Assembly (NCBI RefSeq): GCF_938039215.1
Contig: NZ_CALHVI010000015.1
Span: forward strand, 1-48,602
Direction of reading: 5' to 3'
Source of the DNA: an uncultured Porphyromonas sp.
GTDB taxonomy: Bacteria > Bacteroidota > Bacteroidia > Bacteroidales > Porphyromonadaceae
Length of the DNA stretch: 48,602 nt
Part shown: in pieces, positions 25,182-32,337 of the stretch
Position numbering within the stretch: the stretch's first letter is position 1
Layout of the letters: each line of letters begins with the position of its first letter
Position numbers and translations under genes: made by a program
Notes under the pieces: generated by a model
What the model saw: only the letters and a program-made list of their open reading frames with translations
What the model was told of the DNA's origin: nothing
Database searches by the model: none

Positions 25182-26174
25182 CTAGTGATTGTACTGAACC
25201 TCCCAGTCCTGCTGGGTAGTGACCTTGCCACAGTCCTTGATCATCTGCATATCCTCCTCTGCTTGGCGACCGATCGTCGTCAGGAGATCGCCTGTGATGG
25301 CAGCATTGATCCCTACATAGATCGCCTTGCGCTGTGTCTCGGGGGAGAGCTGAGCACGACCGCCAGAGAAGCGGAGGAAGGCCTTGGGATTGACGAGACG
25401 GAAGACTGCGATCGTGGAGAGGATCTCCTCTTCGGTCAGTGGTGTAGAGGAGCCAAGAGGTGTTCCTTCGATCGGCTGGAGGATGTTTATGGGGATGCTG
25501 TAGCTCCCCAGTCGCTTGACATAGAAGGCAAATTCGATGCGCTGGCGTAGGCTCTCGCCCATGCCGATGATGCCTCCGCAGCAGACACGCATCCCGACAC
25601 GTCGTGCTGCCTCAAGGGTCGCTTCCTTGTCTTCTTGGGTGTGTGTGGTGCAGAGCTCACGGAAGTAGCTCGGTGCCGTCTCCATGTTGCAGTGATAGGT
25701 CGTGACTCCGTTGTCGAAAAGCTTCTGAAGCTGGGCCTCGGAGAGTAGGCCTAGCGAAGCACAGCACTTGAGATCGGGGTTAGCTCGCTTGATGGCACGG
25801 TAGCTGACGGACATCATATCGATCTCTCTGTCGGTCTGTCTACGGCCACTTGCCACGAGGGAGAAGCGCCCGATACCCTGCTTGTGGTTGTAGGTAGCTT
25901 GAGCAACACAAGCACTAGGGCTAACTACTGCGTAGCGCTCTGCTGAGGTCGCATAGTGGGCACTCTGAGCACACCACTTGCAGTCCTCTGGGCAGTTGCC
26001 ACTCTTAGCATTGATGATCGAGCAGGTGTCGAAGGCATTGCCCATGAAGTGCTCTGTGATCTCGTGTGCAGCCTGGTAGAGCTCCTCCTTGTTGGGGGAG
26101 GAGAGCAAAGCAAGCGCTTCGTCTTCGGTGATCTCGCCACCTGCGAGGATGCGTGCTTTGATGTCTTGGATCAT
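25182..26174 (-). CDS. bioB: Biotin synthase
   Basis: A 330-aa radical-SAM enzyme converting dethiobiotin to biotin. The 4Fe-4S cluster motif CxxxCxxC is in SGNCPEDCKWCAQ (about residues 60-72). Further BioB features are the RFSLVASGR segment, HCNMETAPSYF, the AARRVGMRVCCGGIIGMGES block (second-cluster Cys) and FLRFSGGRAQL with the cluster-ligand Arg. Length is normal. The rest of the biotin pathway is not in the window. A stem-loop lies between it and the small ORF upstream, so it may have its own regulation or an attenuated leader. Transport genes follow in the same direction. Confidence 0.96.
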   Translation of the reverse strand: MIQDIKARILAGGEITEDEALALLSSPNKEELYQAAHEITEHFMGNAFDTCSIINAKSGNCPEDCKWCAQSAHYATSAERYAVVSPSACVAQATYNHKQGIGRFSLVASGRRQTDREIDMMSVSYRAIKRANPDLKCCASLGLLSEAQLQKLFDNGVTTYHCNMETAPSYFRELCTTHTQEDKEATLEAARRVGMRVCCGGIIGMGESLRQRIEFAFYVKRLGSYSIPINILQPIEGTPLGSSTPLTEEEILSTIAVFRLVNPKAFLRFSGGRAQLSPETQRKAIYVGINAAITGDLLTTIGRQAEEDMQMIKDCGKVTTQQDWEVQYNH

Positions 26175-26214
26175 AGTCGTCTATGAATGATAAATCGGAA
26201 GAGGTCGTATAAAG

Positions 26215-26273
26215 AAGCGTTGCCTCACCACCCTATACGCTCTCGGAGAGCTGAGGGTGGTGAGGCAACGCTT
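26215..26273 (-). terminator. Long stem-loop upstream of bioB, terminator or attenuator
   Basis: A 20-bp perfect stem (26215-26234 with 26254-26273) has a loop containing an inner CTCTC/GAGAG hairpin. On the minus strand it overlaps the stop codon of the 113-aa ORF, is followed by a weak T-tract (CTTTATAC), and ends 41 bp before the bioB start. It either terminates the upstream unit or attenuates read-through into bioB. Confidence 0.7.
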
Positions 26274-26614
26274 TAAGTAGTAGTATGCTTGGTATAGGGT
26301 AGGGTACTACCCGCTTCAGCTGTGCTTAGTGACAGTGAAGTGCTCTGCTCTGTGGGGGCAAGGCCAAGCGAGAGGGTACGCTTAAGAGTCTCCTCCTGTA
26401 GCTCGTCTTGCTCATCCATACGGAGGAGACCAAGCGTAGCGATATGGACTGCGAGCGAGGTGGTCTTACCCGCCAAGCGCTCAAGGACGTTCAGAGCTAG
26501 ATGCCCGATCGTGACGCACTGACCTAGACTACGGAAGACGGCTGCTCGGCTCCGCGTCCAGCGACGGAAGCAGAGCTGGCTAGCAGTCTGTAGTGGAGTA
26601 GTCTGAGGGTGCAT
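26273..26614 (-). CDS. Small basic protein sharing the receptor leader motif, unknown function
   Basis: A 113-aa ORF between the peptide transporter and bioB. Residues 14-39 (LCFRRWTRSRAAVF then RSLGQCVTIGHL) resemble residues 12-35 of the TonB receptor encoded later in the same run (LRFRRMTRKSYGAF then NTMHRVINIGTL). Shared positions are L-x-FRR-x-TR, F and IG-x-L. I recall similar FRRW-S/T-R-K starts on many Bacteroidota TonB receptors and small ORFs, but know no function. Past residue 40 the sequence is Leu/Ala/Thr-rich with no domain and no clear export helix. The stop codon lies in a strong stem-loop before bioB. It could be a functional small protein, a leader peptide or a relic of a receptor gene; expression is not proven. 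Confidence 0.5.
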   Translation of the reverse strand: MHPQTTPLQTASQLCFRRWTRSRAAVFRSLGQCVTIGHLALNVLERLAGKTTSLAVHIATLGLLRMDEQDELQEETLKRTLSLGLAPTEQSTSLSLSTAEAGSTLPYTKHTTT

Positions 26615-26651
26615 CGCAGTCCTTTGGTCTGTATGTGGTTAGCTGTTTCTC

Positions 26652-28208
26652 TTACTTAGCTACACGCTCCAGCCACTTGACCATGGCAAGCATCGTGATC
26701 ATCGAGGCAGCACAAGCACCTACGAAGACGAGCCAGCAAGCCCAGAGAGGGATGCTCGTGTAGAGTACACCACCGATGAAGAGGAGCGAGTTCCCTAGAG
26801 CCGTAGCAGCGAGCCAAGCACCCTGCATGACCCCTTGGAGGTGAGGAGGAGCGACCTTCGATACGAAGGAGAGGCCTAGAGGAGAGATGAAGAGCTCAGC
26901 CATCGTGAGGATGAAGTACATCCCGACCATGACCCAAGGAGTGAGGAGCATGTCGTGCTTAGCTGCTTCGCTCATCGTGCCGAGGGTGCTCTGTTCGGGC
27001 AGACCCAGTGAGCAGACCATGAGGAAGACATAGGCCAGAGCAGCGATACCCATCCCGATAGCGATCTTGCGTGGAGCAGAGGGTTCCTTACCCTTAGCAC
27101 GCAGACGACCGAAGACATACATCACAAGGGGTGTGAGGAAGACCACGATCATAGGGTTCACCGACTGGAAGATCTCAGCTCCCTTGATCTGCGTGAAGCC
27201 TAGGTCGATCTTGATGACGCTCAGGTCTACATAGTCACGAGCGAAGTAGGTCAGCGAGTAACCATTCTGGTGGAAGGACATCCAGAAGAAGATGACGACA
27301 CCGAAGACAGCGAAGAGTGCATAGATACGCTGCTTGATTTCAGCTGCGCTCATCTGGACTTCTTCCTTGCCAGCAACTGCACCATCGGCAGCGACTTCCT
27401 TCTTGCTTGGATCGGGGAACTTCTTCTGGTTGGCGAGGAAGATAACCATCGATACGCAGATCATCACTACGGCAGCGATGAAGGCATAGTGGAAGCCACG
27501 GCTGAAGACTTCGAGGTACTGATTGACGAAGTCGTGCAGGCTATCGAAGGTCTGACCATTCGTGGATACCTTACCCATGAGGCTCTGGAGGTTCTCAAGA
27601 GCCTGCTGAGGCATCTGGTCGCCTTCACGCAGATACTGATGACAGAGAGCTGGGAGCTCAGCGCTGTAGTCGAAGCCATTGTGGCTCAGCCACCAGTTGC
27701 GGATCCCTACTGCCATGAATGGGGCGAAGATCCCCCCGACATTGATGAACATGTAGAAGATCTGGAAGCCTGCGTCACGAGCACTCTGGTAGAGAGGGTT
27801 GTCGTACATCTGCCCGATGAGTACCTGCAGATTCCCCTTGAAGAGACCGTTCCCAAACGCAATGACTCCGAGCCCAACGCAGGTCAGCGTGAGGTAAAGA
27901 GGAAGGTTGGGTACTGGCGTAGGCGTGGGGATGGCGATCAGCACATAGCCAAGAGCCATGACGACTAGACCGGTGACGATGGTTGCCTTGTACTTCTTAG
28001 ATCTGTCAGCGATGACTCCACCGACGAGCGCTAGGAGGTAGATCGAAGCGTAGAAGGCCGAGTACACATACCCTGTCACCTGCTCACTCAGACCGAACTT
28101 GGCTGAGATGAACAGCGTGAGGATCGCCATCATGATGTAGAAGCCGAAGCGCTCTCCCATGTTTGCGAGAGAGGCCGCGATCAATCCCTTAGGATGATTT
28201 TTGAACAT
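26652..28208 (-). CDS. Proton-dependent oligopeptide transporter (POT family)
   Basis: A 518-aa MFS-type peptide importer with 14 predicted helices and a hydrophilic loop (about residues 255-290, rich in K/E) between the halves. The POT signature on TM1 reads ANMGERFGFYIM: the ERF-x-x-Y part is present, but the first Glu of ExxER is Asn, as I recall for many Bacteroidota members. GNGLFKGNLQVLIGQMY on TM4 and FFWMSFHQNGYSL on TM7 are family features. In an asaccharolytic, peptide-fermenting lifestyle this would take up di- and tripeptides, which fits the DPP7 and oligopeptidase B genes elsewhere in the window. The small ORF lies 37 bp downstream. Confidence 0.92.
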   Translation of the reverse strand: MFKNHPKGLIAASLANMGERFGFYIMMAILTLFISAKFGLSEQVTGYVYSAFYASIYLLALVGGVIADRSKKYKATIVTGLVVMALGYVLIAIPTPTPVPNLPLYLTLTCVGLGVIAFGNGLFKGNLQVLIGQMYDNPLYQSARDAGFQIFYMFINVGGIFAPFMAVGIRNWWLSHNGFDYSAELPALCHQYLREGDQMPQQALENLQSLMGKVSTNGQTFDSLHDFVNQYLEVFSRGFHYAFIAAVVMICVSMVIFLANQKKFPDPSKKEVAADGAVAGKEEVQMSAAEIKQRIYALFAVFGVVIFFWMSFHQNGYSLTYFARDYVDLSVIKIDLGFTQIKGAEIFQSVNPMIVVFLTPLVMYVFGRLRAKGKEPSAPRKIAIGMGIAALAYVFLMVCSLGLPEQSTLGTMSEAAKHDMLLTPWVMVGMYFILTMAELFISPLGLSFVSKVAPPHLQGVMQGAWLAATALGNSLLFIGGVLYTSIPLWACWLVFVGACAASMITMLAMVKWLERVAK

Positions 28209-28292
28209 AAGTTTGGGTTGTTAGGATGAGTATTGTTATTAAGTAATTCTTTACTCCTAGGTTGAATTAGGCAAGTGAGTATTTACCCTCGT

Positions 28293-29390
28293 TTACTCCT
28301 GACGGATGTCTAGGATAGCACCTGAGCGGATATCGAAGTAGATGGCCGTGGTGTTGGAGGGATTGAGGTTAAGCATCTTCGGAGCCAATGCTTGAGGAGC
28401 ACCAAGCTGAGCGAGTCGGAGCTTCTCTTCGGTGAGCTTCTTACCCTCATAGTCGATGGAGACAAGCGCTTCACCAGGCTGGATATAGACGATGCTATTC
28501 TCCAGCATCTTGTCCTTCTTCTTTTGCTCCTTGTCATTGAGCTCGGGTGCATGCTCTAGAATGCGTAGACTGAGCCGTATGGGTGCTCCGCTGAGGTCAT
28601 CTGCTGAGGTGAGACCTGCGACAGAGGAGAAGCGAGCGAGGGTATAGTCCTTGAGCTCCTGCCCCGAAGGGGTGTAGTGCAGGACATACTGGGTGACACG
28701 CTCTGTGGTATCTCCGAGGAAGAGGCGCTGTGTGCGTCGCTCCTCTGTGCGAAGCTGCTCGATAGCTAGTCGCATAGATTCGCCATCCTTGGGCATATTG
28801 TCTACTGAGCCCGTGACGATATTCATCAGATTTTCCCTAAGCTCATAGAGGTAGCTAGCAGCGATCTCTGCTTGCTTGGCTTTGGATCCTGCTTGCGAAT
28901 ACTCACGAGCTAGGGCAGGCAGGGCCTTGTCCGAGCTCTTGTCTAAGAGCAGCTGTGTGGCGGGGCGGACTTCCGATAGACTCTTGGGTAGTTCCTCGCC
29001 TCCGTTGATGGAGTAGAGGATGCCTGTGTCGGTGAGCTTGACGAAGGGAGCAAGCGTCTTCTTGTCGAAGGCGATGAGGTACTGATGGGTGGAGTCGGGG
29101 CGTCCGATGGTGTGTAGTTCACTAGAGAGGAGCTCATAGGTATGAGCGGGTGTATCGGAAGCCCACTTGTTGAGGTATCTATCCGCATAAGAGGCGAGGA
29201 CCCCAGGGGTATAGACGAGCTCTCGCACGGTGAGTACGACCTCTATCTCTGTCTGTGGTAGACGATAGACGATACCGTAATCTGTTTCTTTCGTCACATC
29301 GTAGCGTCGGACTCGGGTCTGAGCGCTAAGGGAGGCGGCAGAGATCAGGATAAGTCCGAGGAGCGCTATCCAGCGATCTAATCGTTGCAT
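28293..29390 (-). CDS. DUF4831-family exported protein
   Basis: A 365-aa exported protein with signal MQRLDRWIALLGLILISAAS then LSAQ (start at 29390; an upstream in-frame start at 29423 would overlap the promoter). The body fits DUF4831: YGIVYRLPQTEIEVVLTVRE (~38-57), YTPGVLASYADRYL (~61-74), a middle helical region with YLYELRENLMNIVTGSVDNM, and a C-terminal beta region ending DIRSGAILDIRQE. Function unknown; the family is periplasmic or outer-membrane-associated in Bacteroidota. It has its own well-formed promoter about 40 bp upstream. The gap to the POT gene start (28209-28292) shows no clear terminator. Confidence 0.85.
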   Translation of the reverse strand: MQRLDRWIALLGLILISAASLSAQTRVRRYDVTKETDYGIVYRLPQTEIEVVLTVRELVYTPGVLASYADRYLNKWASDTPAHTYELLSSELHTIGRPDSTHQYLIAFDKKTLAPFVKLTDTGILYSINGGEELPKSLSEVRPATQLLLDKSSDKALPALAREYSQAGSKAKQAEIAASYLYELRENLMNIVTGSVDNMPKDGESMRLAIEQLRTEERRTQRLFLGDTTERVTQYVLHYTPSGQELKDYTLARFSSVAGLTSADDLSGAPIRLSLRILEHAPELNDKEQKKKDKMLENSIVYIQPGEALVSIDYEGKKLTEEKLRLAQLGAPQALAPKMLNLNPSNTTAIYFDIRSGAILDIRQE

Positions 29391-29430
29391 GTAGGATCTT
29401 TGTCTTGATGAGTGAGCGGACAATTGTTAG

Positions 29431-29461
29431 CAAAACTAGTAAAAAAGCAGGGATTTTCAAA
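29431..29461 (-). promoter_or_regulatory. Bacteroidota promoter of the DUF4831 gene
   Basis: On the minus strand TTTG (29461-29458), a 19-bp spacer and TAGTTTTG (29438-29431) match TTTG-N19/20-TAnnTTTG. The -7 box lies 40 bp before the start codon at 29390. Confidence 0.7.
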
Positions 29462-29590
29462 TGGTTAGCTTCTCGGGAAGAGGAAGGTGACTCCTTTTGG
29501 AAGCTGAGGGGAAGAATGGCATTGCTCTCACCGCTCTCCAGCTTCCCCTTCTGCTGTGCTTTTTCCCCCCACCAAGGATACCCCCAAAAG

Positions 29591-29676
29591 AAACCTACGG
29601 TAGGTCGTCGATGCGACCCACGGTAGGTCGGTGAGGCGACCTACAGTAGGTTTTAAGAGCGACCTACCGTAGGTCG
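29591..29676 (+). repeat. Four-palindrome composite element, copy B (complete, 86 bp)
   Basis: Units at 29591-29607 (AAACCTACGGTAGGTCG), 29614-29630 (CGACCCACGGTAGGTCG), 29637-29653 (CGACCTACAGTAGGTTT) and 29660-29676 (CGACCTACCGTAGGTCG) are separated by the 6-bp spacers tcgatg, gtgagg and taagag. Centre-to-centre distance is exactly 23 bp. A T-run follows unit 4, and an A-rich stretch precedes unit 1. The element lies in the 686-bp gap between the DUF4831 gene and the DPP7 gene. Same orientation as copies A and E. Confidence 0.95.
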
Positions 29677-30013
29677 TTTTTCTGCTTCTTCAGCTGGAGC
29701 ACTTAGAGAGGATGTTGAGGGCGGGTATGGAGCGACTTTGGGGGAAGGAGATGGGGGCACATTGGGATAGGGAGGAGAGCTAATATGGGGGCGGGGGCTT
29801 CTATGATGGATCACCTATGCCCCCCATGTATGGGTCGCTCTCGTCACCCATGAATGGGGCACTTTGAAGACCTGAGTAGGTCGTTTTTCGCCCCATCAAA
29901 GCCCTTGGAGACAAGGGATGCTCAGACGGGATGGGGAGCGACTTTGGGTAGAGGAGTGGAAGAGGCTTGAAGAGGGGGGAGGATTAGCTCTATCCGTCGG
30001 GGCAAAACGAAAG
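29677..30013. other. Gene-free G-rich intergenic stretch with a possible decayed palindrome unit
   Basis: No ORF of substance. It holds two copies of a short direct repeat (ATGG-AGCGACTTTGGG at 29727-29742 and ATGGGGAGCGACTTTGGG at 29931-29948), the near-palindromes CCCATGTATGGG and CCCATGAATGGG (about 29823-29856), and GACCTGAGTAGGTCGTTTTT (29869-29888), which looks like a shortened, decayed unit of the composite element with its T-run. Several G-runs make the + strand purine-rich. No RNA gene is recognised. Confidence 0.5.
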
Positions 30014-30054
30014 CAGGCGACCCGTGCAAGCTATATACTTGCACGGGTCGCCTG
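30014..30054 (-). terminator. Intrinsic terminator of the DPP7 gene
   Basis: A 17-bp perfect stem (30014-30030 with 30038-30054) with a 7-nt loop. On the minus strand it is followed by CTTTCGTTTTGCC, and it lies 22 bp after the stop codon at 30077. Confidence 0.85.
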
Positions 30055-30076
30055 ATATGATGTCGGAAGGAGCGCC

Positions 30077-32233
30077 TTAGCGGAGGCTAAGCTCTTCGAT
30101 CAGACGAGGGCACTTACCCCACTTGTCGATGGTGAAGAGGACGTAGCGGATATCTACGCCGATGGTGCGCTGGAGGTTGGGCTCGAACTCGATATCCCCA
30201 CTCATCGCTTCCCAGTTGCCATCGAAGGCAAGACCGAAGACACGACCGTTCTTGTCGAACATGGGGCTACCGGAGTTACCGCCCGTGATGTCGTTCGTCG
30301 AGACGAAGGCGACATGGAGCTGACCATCCTTCTTGTCTGCCCAACGACCCCAGTCACCCTTCTTGATCAGATCAAGGAACGAGGGGAAGACGTTGAACTC
30401 CGTAGACTCGGGGTTATTCTTCTCGAGGATACCACGGCTGGTGGTGAAGTAGTCATACTCGACAGCGTCTGCAGGGCTGTACCCCTTGATCGTACCGTAG
30501 CTCATGCGCATCGTAGAGTTCGCATCGCTAGGCATGGGTTTGGAGGGGTTCTGCTCCTGACGACCAGCGAAGTAGAGGCGGTTGCCACGATCGATCGGTT
30601 CGTAGAGAGGCTTCAGTTCGGCAGAGAAGCCCGTGTAGATCGCCCACACTTCGTTAGATAGCTGGACAGCGGGGTCCTTGCTCAGGATCTCTAGAGCGTT
30701 AGGCTGGTGGATGGTGGCGATGAGCTTATCCTTGTAGGGGACGACACTCTTAGCGAAGAGGGCATCTGCATAAGCCTTGGTATTGCCACCATACTCCTTG
30801 TCGATGATATCGAAGATAGGAGCGACACGCTTAGCATCGACACGCTGACGGACGATATCCAGCATAGCGGGGAGGACCTGCTGGTCGAGGGAGGGGACAT
30901 AGTCCTTGTAGAACTTATCCAGGCTCTTAGCTAGCTCTTCCTTCGTCTTAGCTGCGAGCTTCTTGAGCATGGCGGGATCATCCAGACTGCGAGCGGCAGA
31001 TACGATCTCCGTACCGCCGATGAGGGCTTCACGCAGGTACATGGACTGACGCTCGATGCTACCGAGCTTCTTGTAGGCACCTTCCATCTCCTTGAGGATG
31101 CCCTTGTAGGCCTGAGCCTTCTTGCCGGAGGCTGCTACCCATTCTTCGAAGGAGGCTTCTTCGGCACGCTTCTGGTCGAGGACACCGAGCTTGATGAGGG
31201 CCTTGTTCATCCCGATGGAGTTCTTCCAGTAGTTGGAGCTACGAGCGTACTTCGAAGCATACTTGATGCGAGTAGCCTGATCGGCATTCATCGCTGCACG
31301 CCAGAGGTCCTGCTTGATGCCACGTACCTCGATGCGGGGCTCGTTCTGATCCTTCATGCGGTTCTCTACAGCGAACGAAGGGATGTAGCGAGAGGTCGAG
31401 CCAGGGAAGCCGATGGTCATCGCATAGTCGCCCTTCTCGTAGCCTTCGGTAGATACCGTAGCGTGGTACTTGGGGGTGTAGGGTACATTGTCCTTGCTAT
31501 AGTCAGCAGGCTGATTGTCCTTGCCAGCATAGACACGGAAGACGGAGAAGTCACCCGTGTGGCGAGGCCACATCCAGTTGTCCGTATCACCACCGAACTT
31601 ACCTACCGATCCTGGAGGAGCGAAGACCAGACGAATGTCGCTGAAGACATCGTAGGTGATGAGGTAGTACTTGTTGTTGGCATAATAGGGACGGATGATG
31701 GAGAGCTTGTGCTGACTCTTCAGACGAGCAGACTCAGCCTTCTCCATGCCTTCGCAGATCTTACGGATCTGGCTGAGGCGGTCGATCTCATCCTTGGGCT
31801 TCTTGACCTTAGCGAGGATCTCCTTCGTGACATCACGGATCGAGGAGAGGTAGCTGATGGTCAGCCCTGGGATGGGGAGCTCCTCCTGGAAGCTCTGAGA
31901 GACGAAGCCATCACGGAGGTAGTCATGATTGACCGAGCTCTGCGACTGGATGGCATCGAACCCACAGTGGTGGTTGGTGAAGACGAGCCCCTTGTCGGAG
32001 ACCGTGACACCCGTACAACCACGACCGAAGATGACCACCGAATTGGCTACGCTGGGCTTGTCCAGACTGTAGAGGGAGTCGATGGGGAGACGGAAGCCCA
32101 GTTCCTTCATCTGGGCGATGTTCTCCTTCGTTAGCTCGTTCAGGAGCCACATACCCTTATCTGCCTTAGCCTGATGACCAAGGGATAGAGCAGCAGCTAC
32201 GAGGACGAGGCCTTTCTTTAGAAGTTGCTTCAT
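30077..32233 (-). CDS. dpp7: S46 dipeptidyl-peptidase, DPP7 type
   Basis: A 718-aa periplasmic serine peptidase releasing dipeptides from protein N-termini, as in asaccharolytic Porphyromonas that live on peptides. The start at 32233 gives the signal MKQLLKKGLVLVAAALSLGH ending QAKA. The chymotrypsin-like triad is visible: His in VFTNHHCGFDAIQ (~85-97), Asp in RHTGDFSVFRVYA (~225) and Ser in DITGGNSGSPMF (~652). The specificity position after the Ser reads GLAFDGNWEAMSGDIEF. Gly stands where DPP11 has the Arg that binds Asp/Glu, so hydrophobic P1 residues are expected. Length is close to P. gingivalis DPP7. The C-terminus is DKWGKCPRLIEELSLR. A TATCTTTA box (32294-32301, minus strand) about 60 bp upstream is a possible -7 element. 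Strong terminator downstream. Confidence 0.94.
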   Translation of the reverse strand: MKQLLKKGLVLVAAALSLGHQAKADKGMWLLNELTKENIAQMKELGFRLPIDSLYSLDKPSVANSVVIFGRGCTGVTVSDKGLVFTNHHCGFDAIQSQSSVNHDYLRDGFVSQSFQEELPIPGLTISYLSSIRDVTKEILAKVKKPKDEIDRLSQIRKICEGMEKAESARLKSQHKLSIIRPYYANNKYYLITYDVFSDIRLVFAPPGSVGKFGGDTDNWMWPRHTGDFSVFRVYAGKDNQPADYSKDNVPYTPKYHATVSTEGYEKGDYAMTIGFPGSTSRYIPSFAVENRMKDQNEPRIEVRGIKQDLWRAAMNADQATRIKYASKYARSSNYWKNSIGMNKALIKLGVLDQKRAEEASFEEWVAASGKKAQAYKGILKEMEGAYKKLGSIERQSMYLREALIGGTEIVSAARSLDDPAMLKKLAAKTKEELAKSLDKFYKDYVPSLDQQVLPAMLDIVRQRVDAKRVAPIFDIIDKEYGGNTKAYADALFAKSVVPYKDKLIATIHQPNALEILSKDPAVQLSNEVWAIYTGFSAELKPLYEPIDRGNRLYFAGRQEQNPSKPMPSDANSTMRMSYGTIKGYSPADAVEYDYFTTSRGILEKNNPESTEFNVFPSFLDLIKKGDWGRWADKKDGQLHVAFVSTNDITGGNSGSPMFDKNGRVFGLAFDGNWEAMSGDIEFEPNLQRTIGVDIRYVLFTIDKWGKCPRLIEELSLR

Positions 32234-32337
32234 AGATTTACTTGTGTATTGTGATGCGTGATACTCGTAGGTTTGCACCCAAGAGAAGGTGCGTAAAGAT
32301 ACGATAGACCTCCGATAAAGAGAAAAGAGTCCTCCTA

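Noticed and set aside
27270..27968. Open frame of 232 residues opposite the POT transporter gene
   Set aside because: Antisense shadow, acidic low-information sequence, no promoter or ribosome site.
31463..32134. Open frame of 223 residues opposite the DPP7 gene
   Set aside because: Composition (Val, Asp, Glu, Leu, Thr) is that of an antisense frame of a GC-biased gene; no recognisable protein.
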